From: Pseudomonas orientalis
GTDB taxonomy: Bacteria > Pseudomonadota > Gammaproteobacteria > Pseudomonadales > Pseudomonadaceae
DNA length: 64,000 nucleotides
Reading direction: 5' to 3'
Assembly (NCBI RefSeq): GCF_002934065.1
Contig: NZ_CP018049.1
Span: 680,501 to 744,500 of the forward strand
Shown: piece after piece, positions 40,883 to 48,729 of the stretch
Layout: each line of letters begins with the position of its first letter
How positions within the stretch are numbered: position 1 is the first letter of the stretch
The notes under the pieces: generated by a model
Told to the model about the DNA's origin: nothing
Databases searched by the model: none
Seen by the model: only the letters and a program-made list of their open reading frames with translations
Made by a program: the position numbers and the translations under genes

Positions 40883-43213
40883 TTGAATTTGCGTTTTGTT
40901 GCCCGCTGGACACTGGTGAGCCTGTTGTCGGTCATCGCCCTGCTATGGCTGGCCGACCGTATCTGGCCCCTGCCGTTGCCCCGGGACGACCTGGCCCGGG
41001 TGGTGCTGGCCGAGGATGGCACGCCACTGTGGCGCTTTGCCGATGCCAATGGCGTGTGGCGTTATCCGGTGCAAACCCGCGAAGTCTCACCGTATTACCT
41101 GGACGCGTTGCTGACCTACGAGGACCGCTGGTTCTACCGCCACCCCGGCGTAAACCCGCTGGCGCTGGCGCGGGCGACGTGGCAGAACCTGACCGGTGCA
41201 CGGGTGGTATCCGGCGGCAGCACCTTGTCGATGCAGGTGGCGCGACTGCTCGACCCGCATTCACGCACCCTGCATGGCAAGTTACGTCAACTCTGGCGTA
41301 CCGCGCAGCTGGAGTGGCACCTGTCCAAGGATGAAATCCTCAACCTGTACCTGAACCGTGCGCCCTTCGGCGGTACGTTGCAGGGCGTGGCGGCGGCCAG
41401 TTGGGCCTATCTGGGCAAATCCCCGGCGCAGTTGACCCACGCCGAAGCGGCCCTGCTCGCGGTATTGCCCCAGGCACCGAGCCGCCTGCGTCCGGACCGT
41501 CACCCGCAACGCGCCCAGCACGCGCGGGACAAAGTGCTGCGCCGCCTTGCCGAGTTCCAGGTATGGCCGCAATCGGCAGTGGATGAAGCCCTGGAAGAAC
41601 CGCTGCTGCTCGCGCCACGGCTGGAACCGAGCCTTGCGCCGCTGCTCGCACGCCGCCTGAACCGGCCGGACAGCCCGCCGCTGATTCGCACCACCGTGGA
41701 CGCCACCCTGCAACGTCGCCTCGAAGACCTGTTGCTGGGCTGGCGTGCGCGTTTGCCCGAACATACCTCGGCGGCGATCCTGGTGGTGGAGGAGGACACC
41801 ATGGCGGTGCGCGCCTACCTCGGCTCGGTGGATATCAATGACGCCAAGCGTTATGGCCATGTGGACATGATCAACGCGCTGCGCTCGCCCGGTTCCACCT
41901 TGAAACCTTTCCTCTATGGCATGGCCCTGGACGAGGGCCTGATTCATTCCGAATCCCTGCTGCAGGACGTGCCGCGACGCTACGGCGATTACCGTCCCGG
42001 CAATTTCTCCATGGGCTTTACCGGGGCGGTCCCGGCGAGTACGGCGCTGTCCAGCTCGCTGAATCTGCCGGCGGTACAATTGCTGGAAGCCTACGGGCCG
42101 AAACGCTTTGCCGCGCAGATGCGCATCGGCGGCATGCCGCTGGCGTTGCCGGCGTTGGCCGAGCCGAACCTGGCGTTGATCCTGGGCGGCGCGGGCAGTC
42201 GCCTGGAAGAGCTGGTCAGCGGCTACAGTGCATTGGCCCGCGACGGCAAGAGCGCCACCCTGCGCCTGCAGCCGGATGACGCGCTGCGTGAACGGCCATT
42301 GCTGTCACCAGGGGCGGCCTGGATCGTGCGGCGTATCCTCAGCGGCCAGGCGCGCCCCGACCGCGACCCACGGGCCGAACTGGTGCAGCGCCCGACGCTG
42401 GCCTGGAAGACCGGCACCAGCTATGGCTTTCGTGATGCCTGGGCGATTGGTGTCGGCCCGCGTTATCTGATCGGCGTCTGGATCGGCCGGCCGGACGGCA
42501 CGCCGGTGCCGGGGCAGTTTGGCCTGGCGTCGGCGGCGCCGTTGATGTTGCAGGTGCATGACGTACTGACCAACCGCGACAGCCAGCGCGGCATCAGCGC
42601 GCCCGTCAAGGCCGTGCCGGCCAATGTGGGCGTGGCGGCCATCTGTTGGCCGCTGGGCCAGCCGATGAATCGCAGCGATCCCAATTGTCGTCGCCAGCGT
42701 TTTGCCTGGACACTGGACAACACCACGCCGCCGACCTTGCAGGCATTGGATCAGCCATTGAGCGTGGGGTTGATGGAAAGTGTCTGGGTCAACGCCAAGG
42801 GCTTGCGCGTGGACGCCCATTGCCCTGGCGCCGAACCGAAGCATATCGCCCTGTGGCCGGCGCCGCTGGAGCCCTGGCTGCCCAGGGTGGAGCGCCGTGA
42901 AGCACGCATCCCGGCCGCCGACCCGGATTGCCCGCCGCCGGCACTGGCTGCCGCTTCGCCGTTGTCCATAGTGGGCGTGCGCGAGGGCGATCAACTGCGT
43001 TTGCCCGCTGCCAGTCAACAGGCGCTACGCCTGAAAATCTCCGCGCTGGGCGGCAGCGGGCGGCGGTGGTGGTTTCTTAACGGTGCGCCGTTGGGGGATA
43101 GCGCCAATCAGGACAGCATCAATGCCAGCTTTGAGCGGTTGGGGCGCTATCAGCTCAGTGTGTTGGATGAGGCCGGGCAGACTGCCAGGCTTGAGTTCAG
43201 TGTTGTTGATTAG
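40883..43213 (+). CDS. pbpC: Penicillin-binding protein 1C
   Basis: 776 residues. Short cytoplasmic start and one membrane helix (about 8-24), a glycosyltransferase domain with catalytic E80 (TYEDRWFYRHPG), a transpeptidase domain with S338-T-L-K341, SSLN and KTGTSYG, and a C-terminal BiPBP-type domain. It polymerises peptidoglycan and is thought to work with the alpha-2-macroglobulin in envelope repair. The start appears to be TTG (40883), with AGAGG 10 bases upstream; no ATG or GTG serves better. Confidence 0.93.
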   Translation: MNLRFVARWTLVSLLSVIALLWLADRIWPLPLPRDDLARVVLAEDGTPLWRFADANGVWRYPVQTREVSPYYLDALLTYEDRWFYRHPGVNPLALARATWQNLTGARVVSGGSTLSMQVARLLDPHSRTLHGKLRQLWRTAQLEWHLSKDEILNLYLNRAPFGGTLQGVAAASWAYLGKSPAQLTHAEAALLAVLPQAPSRLRPDRHPQRAQHARDKVLRRLAEFQVWPQSAVDEALEEPLLLAPRLEPSLAPLLARRLNRPDSPPLIRTTVDATLQRRLEDLLLGWRARLPEHTSAAILVVEEDTMAVRAYLGSVDINDAKRYGHVDMINALRSPGSTLKPFLYGMALDEGLIHSESLLQDVPRRYGDYRPGNFSMGFTGAVPASTALSSSLNLPAVQLLEAYGPKRFAAQMRIGGMPLALPALAEPNLALILGGAGSRLEELVSGYSALARDGKSATLRLQPDDALRERPLLSPGAAWIVRRILSGQARPDRDPRAELVQRPTLAWKTGTSYGFRDAWAIGVGPRYLIGVWIGRPDGTPVPGQFGLASAAPLMLQVHDVLTNRDSQRGISAPVKAVPANVGVAAICWPLGQPMNRSDPNCRRQRFAWTLDNTTPPTLQALDQPLSVGLMESVWVNAKGLRVDAHCPGAEPKHIALWPAPLEPWLPRVERREARIPAADPDCPPPALAAASPLSIVGVREGDQLRLPAASQQALRLKISALGGSGRRWWFLNGAPLGDSANQDSINASFERLGRYQLSVLDEAGQTARLEFSVVD

Positions 43214-43218
43214 GGCCT

Positions 43219-43243
43219 CATCGGGGGCAAGCCCCCTCCCACA
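43219..43243. repeat. Orphan half REP
   Basis: A single inverted-orientation REP arm (ATCGGGGGCAAGCCCCCTCC) just after the pbpC stop, with no partner before copy C of the structured element. Confidence 0.75.
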
Positions 43244-43266
43244 CTGGTATGTGTTCACAAATCGAA

Positions 43267-43682
43267 TGTGGGAGGGGGCTTGCCCCCGATGGCGGCCTCA
43301 GGGCCGACCAGGATGTTGGATTGGACCGGGTACATATCCGTTTCTGCGGTAACGGCTGCTATGGGTTCCGCTTTTACAGCGGCTCACTTTTGAAAAGCGC
43401 AAAAGTAAGCAAAACGCTCTTGCCCCACCACTCGGCACCTCGCTTAGGCTCGGTGTGCCCGAACGCAGGCTTGAATCCGTGGGCCGCCGCAATGGGCCAT
43501 CCCTGGCCCAGTGCGGCTAACCCGGCGTCCTGCCGGGTTGCCCACGGATTCAAGCCTGCGTTCGGCCAGCGTGGTTTAACGGGGCGCCTAGGATCAAAAG
43601 CAGATCAAGAGCGGCTCGCTTCGCATCGTGGTTACGGTTGGGCGCTGCTGAGTTGTGTAGATACCTATGCTCATCGGGGGCA
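43267..43682. repeat. REP-bounded structured element, copy C
   Basis: About 416 bases, with the 107-base junction at 43459-43565. The right REP end is truncated after ATCGGGGGCAA. The hairpin at 43368-43382 reads CCGCT/AGCGG where copies A and B have CCGCC/GGCGG, a paired C-G to T-A exchange. It fills most of the pbpC to MazG-like gap. Confidence 0.85.
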
Positions 43683-43746
43683 ACACCGCTATTCACTTGC
43701 CTTCACTCCCCATCCCCCTGAAGCTATACCCATTCAGGAGCCCCCA

Positions 43747-44055
43747 ATGAACCTCGAACACCTCACCGAACGCTTGCACCGCATCCGCGATACCAACGAC
43801 TGGAAGCAATTCCACAGCCCGAAAAACCTGGCCATGGCCGCCAGTGTGGAAATGGCCGAGCTGGTCGAGATTTTCCAATGGCTGACCGAAGACCAGTCGC
43901 GCCAATTGCCGGCCGATAAGCTCGCTCATGCCGGCCAGGAAGTCGGCGATATCGTGCTGTACCTGCTATTGCTGTGCAGTGAGCTGGGCCTGGACATGAA
44001 CGAAGTGGTGTGCGCCAAGCTGGCCGACAGCGAACGGCGGTTTGCCCATGAGTGA
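43747..44055 (+). CDS. MazG-like nucleotide pyrophosphohydrolase
   Basis: 102 residues, all-alpha NTP-PPase fold. The metal-binding pattern is visible as SVEMAELVEIFQW (ExxE) and HAGQEVGDIVLYLLLL (ExxD). Related small enzymes hydrolyse non-canonical or excess dNTPs such as dCTP; the substrate is inferred. AGGAG precedes the ATG. It overlaps cmoM by 8 bases. Confidence 0.88.
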   Translation: MNLEHLTERLHRIRDTNDWKQFHSPKNLAMAASVEMAELVEIFQWLTEDQSRQLPADKLAHAGQEVGDIVLYLLLLCSELGLDMNEVVCAKLADSERRFAHE

Positions 44056-44797
44056 CCGGCATTTCGACCAGTTGGCCACGCGTTTCGCCGAGAAAATCTA
44101 TGGCGGCGCCAAGGGCGCGATCCGCCTGGCGGTGTTGCAGGCGGATCTCGCCGAGGCGTTGCCGGATCGCCCGTTGCGCGTGCTGGATATCGGCGCGGGG
44201 TTGGGGCATATGTCGTTGTGGCTGGCCGAGCGTGGCCATCAGGTGACCCTGGCCGAGCCTGCCGCGCCCATGCTCGACGGCGCGCGCCAGCGTTTTGCCG
44301 ATGCCGGGCAGAGCGCCACGTTCATCCAGGCGCCCTGGCAAGACTTGCTCGGCCAGCTCACCGAGCCCTACGATCTGGTGCTGTGCCACGCCGTGCTGGA
44401 ATGGCTGGCCGAGCCCCATGCGATCCTGCCGGTGCTGCATCAATTGACGCTGCCCGGCGGTTGGTTGTCCCTGGCGTTCTATAACCGCGATGCGCTGATC
44501 TATCGCAACCTGCTCAAGGGCCACTTTCGCAAGATGCGCAAGAACGATATGGCCGGCGAAAAGCAGAGCCTCACGCCGCAACAGCCGCTGGACCCAAGGG
44601 AATTGGCGGCGCAACTCGAAGGGCTGTGGCAGGTCGAAAGCCAAAGTGGCGTGCGCGTGTTCCATGACTATATGCCGGTGGAATTCCAGGCGCGCGCCGA
44701 GCTGCAGGATCTGTTGGAGATGGAGCTCGCTCACCGTCGTCACCCAAGCTTTGCCGGACTTGGGCGTTATTTGCACTGGGTGTGCCGTCCGGTTTAA
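44048..44797 (+). CDS. cmoM: tRNA 5-carboxymethoxyuridine methyltransferase CmoM
   Basis: 249 residues. SAM-dependent methyltransferase with motif I VLDIGAGLGHMSLWLAE and a CmoM/SmtA-like N-terminus (FDQLATRFAEKIYGGAKGAIRL). It methylates the wobble cmo5U34 of certain tRNAs. The later AFYNRDALIYRNLLKGHFRK stretch is typical of the family. The ATG at 44048 lies inside the end of the MazG-like gene. Confidence 0.92.
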   Translation: MSDRHFDQLATRFAEKIYGGAKGAIRLAVLQADLAEALPDRPLRVLDIGAGLGHMSLWLAERGHQVTLAEPAAPMLDGARQRFADAGQSATFIQAPWQDLLGQLTEPYDLVLCHAVLEWLAEPHAILPVLHQLTLPGGWLSLAFYNRDALIYRNLLKGHFRKMRKNDMAGEKQSLTPQQPLDPRELAAQLEGLWQVESQSGVRVFHDYMPVEFQARAELQDLLEMELAHRRHPSFAGLGRYLHWVCRPV

Positions 44798-44821
44798 GCA
44801 GCCCAGTCTGCGGAGGTCGAA

Positions 44822-45424
44822 ATGCGTCGTCTCTGTTTGATCCTGTTGTCCCTTGGGCTGGGCGCCTGCTCGAGCCCCAATCCTTATGTGGCCGCGTCGG
44901 CGCCAATGCCACCGGCCCCGGCCCAGGCGGCCACCACCTTTGACGCCAGCGCTTACCCGGCGCCGGTGCGCGACTATGGCGCCTACCGCAATTGGGCCTG
45001 GCGCAACGGCCAGTTGCCGGCCGGCACCGCCTGGGCGGATTCGGCCCAGGTGGCCGAAGCCGTCAGCGGTGCGCTGGACCAGCGCGGCCTGCGCCCGGTG
45101 CATGACACGCGTGCGCCGGACCTGCTGGTCAGCGCCGATGTACGCCTGGAGAAGCGTCTGCGCCAGGTCCAGGACGATTATGGCTACGGTTATGGCGGCT
45201 ACAACCGCTATGGCAATGGCTACGGCATGTACAACTCGGTGCCGATGGTGCGTACCTATGAAGTGCAGGTCGTGGTGGTGCGCGTCAATCTGTTCGACGC
45301 CCGCAGCGGCCAGCCGGTGTGGAGCGCGAGCGCCGAAACGGGCAGCCAGGGCAGCCTCAGCGAGCGCGCTGATGCGTTGCGCGAGGCGGTGCAGAAGGCA
45401 ATGACGGCGTATCCTCCGCGTTAA
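44822..45424 (+). CDS. DUF4136 lipoprotein
   Basis: 200 residues. The lipobox LGLGAC gives a lipidated envelope protein. The DUF4136 core includes [13 protein letters not shown] and the end [13 protein letters not shown] Gly/Tyr-rich loop ([18 protein letters not shown]) is inserted in the middle. Function unknown. It is a tandem paralogue of the next gene, 44 bases away. Confidence 0.87.
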   Translation: MRRLCLILLSLGLGACSSPNPYVAASAPMPPAPAQAATTFDASAYPAPVRDYGAYRNWAWRNGQLPAGTAWADSAQVAEAVSGALDQRGLRPVHDTRAPDLLVSADVRLEKRLRQVQDDYGYGYGGYNRYGNGYGMYNSVPMVRTYEVQVVVVRVNLFDARSGQPVWSASAETGSQGSLSERADALREAVQKAMTAYPPR

Positions 45425-45468
45425 CCGCTATGCTCAACTGAAGCCGGACCGATCATCGGAGAACCCTC

Positions 45469-46026
45469 ATGTTTCGTCGTATCGCTACGCTTGCCGTTGT
45501 CCTGCTGCTGGGCGGTTGCCAGAGTAATCAGGTCAACCATGACTTTGACGCCAGCCGCGACTTCGGCGCCTACCGTAACTGGGCCTGGAAAGAGCCGGCG
45601 CTGCAATATCGTCCGGATGATCCGCGTATCAAGAGTGACCTGACCGAGCAGCGTATTCGCCAGGCGGTGGGCGAGCAGCTTGACCAGCGCGGTCTGCGCC
45701 TCGCCGGGCCCGGTAGCAAGGCCGACCTCTCTGTGCAGGCCTATCTGATCGTCGAGGACCGTCAGCAACAGGTCACTACCAATTACGGGGGGGCTTGGGG
45801 CGGGCCGTGGAATGGGTATTGGGGGGCGCCGATGTATAACGAAACGCGCAGCATCTCTTACAAGGTGGCGACGCTGCAGATTGATTTGCTCGATGGCAGG
45901 GACGGTAAGTTGGTGTGGCGGGGCAGTGATGAGCAGATCATGGCCAGTTCGCCGAATCCGCAGGACCGGAGTAATGCTATTCGCAGCACGGTGGCCAGGA
46001 TACTTGCCAACTATCCACCCCGGTAA
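45469..46026 (+). CDS. DUF4136 lipoprotein, tandem paralogue
   Basis: 185 residues. Lipobox LLLGGC, then [19 protein letters not shown], closely matching the upstream gene, and the same C-terminal ILANYPPR. A Gly/Trp loop (GGAWGGPWNGYWGAP) stands where the paralogue has its Gly/Tyr loop. Function unknown. The pair arose by tandem duplication. Confidence 0.87.
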   Translation: MFRRIATLAVVLLLGGCQSNQVNHDFDASRDFGAYRNWAWKEPALQYRPDDPRIKSDLTEQRIRQAVGEQLDQRGLRLAGPGSKADLSVQAYLIVEDRQQQVTTNYGGAWGGPWNGYWGAPMYNETRSISYKVATLQIDLLDGRDGKLVWRGSDEQIMASSPNPQDRSNAIRSTVARILANYPPR

Positions 46027-46043
46027 CGGCCTGCTCGGTTAAA

Positions 46044-46432
46044 TGTGGGAGGGGGCTTGCCCCCGATGGCGGCCTCTGGGCCGACCAGGATGTTGGATCA
46101 GACCGAGTACATATCCGTTTCTGCGGTAACGGCTGCTTAGGGTTCCGCTTTTACAGCGGCTCACTTTTGAAAAGCGCAAAAGTAAGCAAAACGCTCTTGC
46201 CCCACCACTCGGCACCTCGCCTAGGCTCGGTGTGCCCGAACGCAGGCTTGAATCCGTGGGCCGCCGCCACGCGCCATCCATGGCGCGGGGCGGCTAACCC
46301 GGCGTCCTGCCGGGTTACCCACGGATTCAAACCTGCGTTCGGCCAGCGTGGTTTAACGGGGCGCCTAAGATCAAAAGCAAAAGCGCGGCGGCCTTAGAGC
46401 CGACCGGTGTCTTGTGTCGATCCCGGTGCAAA
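46044..46432. repeat. REP-bounded structured element, copy D
   Basis: About 389 bases with the junction at 46236-46342. Hairpin 1 is rebuilt: GCCGCC/GGCGGC and CGCGCCAT/ATGGCGCG replace GCCGCA/TGCGGC and TGGGCCAT/ATGGCCCA. Three base pairs change on both sides while the A-G mismatch stays. The outer stem has one C-A mismatch. The right end runs directly into copy E, without its own REP arm. Confidence 0.85.
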
Positions 46433-46652
46433 TGTGGGAGGGGGCTTGCCCCCGATGGCGGCCTCCGGGCCGACCAGGATGCTGGGGACATATCCGTTCC
46501 TGCGTTCAGCCAGCGTGGTTTGACGGGGCGCCTGAGACCAAGATCAAAAGCCAGATCAAGAGCGACTCGCTTCGCATCGTGGTTAGCGTTGGCGGCTGCA
46601 GCCTGCAAAGTTGTGTAGGTATCTTGGGTCATCGGCGGCAACCCCCTTCCAC
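46433..46652. repeat. Structured element, internally deleted copy E
   Basis: About 220 bases. It begins with a REP arm and the 5' module, then jumps from ACATATCCGTT to CCTGCGTTC, losing the mid-element hairpins and nearly all of the three-way junction. The 3' module (GGGGCGCCTGAG to TTGTGTAGGTA) and a degraded REP arm remain. Confidence 0.82.
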
Positions 46653-46743
46653 ATTGACCCTTGCCAGCCGCCACTCTTGTCTACACTCACCCATACCCTC
46701 AGGAGCGTAAACGCTCGGCGATTCGCCGGCACAGGAGTGCTCG

Positions 46744-48729
46744 ATGTCTCCCCGATTTCATGGCAAGCAACGTGGCGCTATCGGTCTGATGGCCGTTGGT
46801 GTGTTGGCGCTGGTGTTGGCGTTTACTTTGCTGGCGGTGGACAGCGGGCGGCTTTATCTGGAGAAGCGCCGGCTGCAGGGAGTGGCGGACACGGCAGCGC
46901 TGGAAGCGGTCAGCCGCAGCGGCACTTGTGCGGCGGGTTTGAGCGCGGCGGCGTATGCGGCGCAAAGTGTGGCACGCAATCACTTTGTTGTGGGTAGCGG
47001 TAATACCTTGGTCACCCGCTGCGGCGCGGTAACCACGGCGGCTTCCGGCCGACGGGTGTTTGCTGCCAACCCGGCGCTGTCGTCAGCCATTGAGGTGGTG
47101 GTCGGCAAAACCGTGCCCACCAGCGTGGCCGGTGGGATCTGGTCGATGATGTCGGGTAACTCGCTCAGCCTCAATACCCGATTGAGCGCGACGGCAGTGG
47201 CGGCCAAACCCACCCCGCCGATTGCGCAGTTGAGCATCAGGAGCACGTTGGTTAACTTTGATACCGCCAGTGCCAGCACCATGAACGCGGTGTTCAGCGG
47301 GCTGCTTGGTGGTGGGGTCAATGTTTCCGTGCTCGGCTGGAACGGCCTGCTCAACAGCGATATCAATATGCTCAGTTACCTCGATCAATTGGCCGTCGAC
47401 CTGCATGTCACCGCCGGCGACTACACCCAACTGCTGAGCACCACGGTGAGCGCCTCGCAATTGGTTCAGGCGGCAATCACCGTGCTGGGCAGCAGCCCGT
47501 TGACGCTGGATGCAGTCACCGCGCTGGGCGCTATCAAAGGGGCGACGCTCAACAATCCGTTGCCGCTCACACTGGGCAAAATCCTGCAGCTGCAGACGGG
47601 TATCACCGCCGCCGCGCTGAATGCCGATCTGCAACTCTTTCAGTTGGTCCAGGGCGTGGTGCAACTGGCCGGCAACCAGAGCGCGGCGGCGGTGACACTG
47701 CCCGTGAGCCTGTTGGGGCTGGCCAATATCACCACGCAGATCAAAGTCATGGAGCCGCCGCAGTTATCGGCCATCGGCAATCCGATGCTGGCGGCGGCCA
47801 ACCCGTTGGGGCCGAATAAAATTTATGTGCGCACCGCCCAACTGCGCACGCAGATAACCGTGAGTTTGCCGGTGCTCGGCAGTTTGTCCGGCTTGACCAC
47901 GGCAGTAAATGACCTGGTGGGGCCGCTGACACCGGTCCTCAGCAGCCTGTTGAGCTTGAACCTGGTGACCACGATTAACTCGACGCTTTGCCTGTTGGGC
48001 GCCGGTTGCCAACAGTTGGACGTGCTGGCGCTGCCGGGCAACCTGCCGCTGAAGATCGTGCTGGATGCCGGCGGCGCCAGCAGCTATGTCACCGCCTATA
48101 GCTGCCCGGCGGCAGGCGCGGGCACCAAGAGCTTGACGGCCTACACCACCACCTCGGCGGCCTCGCTGAACGTGGGCAATATCAACAATGCGTTTTCATC
48201 CACACAGCCAATGACCGTGGAGCCATTGGCCTTGATCGATTTCGGCATCAAGACGTGCCATAAGATCCTCGGCATCGGCAGTTGCGACCCTCGCGTACCC
48301 TTTGCGGGGGGCGGCGTCGGGATCAAGGTGCAAAGCCCGATTGCGGGCAGCAACAGTATCCAGAACCTGGTGTTTTCCAGCACCACGCCCTTTGCCATGC
48401 CCGCCAATGTGGGGCTTGCCCCCAGCTATCAAACGTTCGCACCGGCCACCAACCTGGTCAGTGGCCTTACCACAGCCCTCAATGGCGTCGGCATTACTGC
48501 TTATCAACCGGTGGGGAGCAACCCCTTGGGAAGCGTGATCGCCGGCACGGTATCGTTGCTCAGCGGCGTCAGCACGCTGGTGACGCCCATGTTGAACAAT
48601 GTGCTGAGCCCGCTGCTCAATCCGATCCTCAACAACCTGTTGAGCAGCTTGGGTATCAGCCTGGCAAGCGTGACCGTGGGCGCCAACCTGAGCTGCGGCC
48701 AGACCGGCGAGGCCTATCTGGTGATTTAA
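46744..48729 (+). CDS. tadG: TadG-like Flp pilus assembly protein
   Basis: 661 residues. The N-terminus has the Tad/TadG anchor: QRGAIGLMAVGVLALVLAFTLLAVDSGRLYLEKRRLQG, that is one membrane helix followed by a pilin-like helix. The rest is a long Ser/Thr/Val/Leu-rich periplasmic region. I see no DxSxS metal site of a von Willebrand A domain. In P. aeruginosa tadG lies beyond pprB; here it lies on the other side of pprA. It converges on pprA with a four-base overlap. Confidence 0.8.
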   Translation: MSPRFHGKQRGAIGLMAVGVLALVLAFTLLAVDSGRLYLEKRRLQGVADTAALEAVSRSGTCAAGLSAAAYAAQSVARNHFVVGSGNTLVTRCGAVTTAASGRRVFAANPALSSAIEVVVGKTVPTSVAGGIWSMMSGNSLSLNTRLSATAVAAKPTPPIAQLSIRSTLVNFDTASASTMNAVFSGLLGGGVNVSVLGWNGLLNSDINMLSYLDQLAVDLHVTAGDYTQLLSTTVSASQLVQAAITVLGSSPLTLDAVTALGAIKGATLNNPLPLTLGKILQLQTGITAAALNADLQLFQLVQGVVQLAGNQSAAAVTLPVSLLGLANITTQIKVMEPPQLSAIGNPMLAAANPLGPNKIYVRTAQLRTQITVSLPVLGSLSGLTTAVNDLVGPLTPVLSSLLSLNLVTTINSTLCLLGAGCQQLDVLALPGNLPLKIVLDAGGASSYVTAYSCPAAGAGTKSLTAYTTTSAASLNVGNINNAFSSTQPMTVEPLALIDFGIKTCHKILGIGSCDPRVPFAGGGVGIKVQSPIAGSNSIQNLVFSSTTPFAMPANVGLAPSYQTFAPATNLVSGLTTALNGVGITAYQPVGSNPLGSVIAGTVSLLSGVSTLVTPMLNNVLSPLLNPILNNLLSSLGISLASVTVGANLSCGQTGEAYLVI

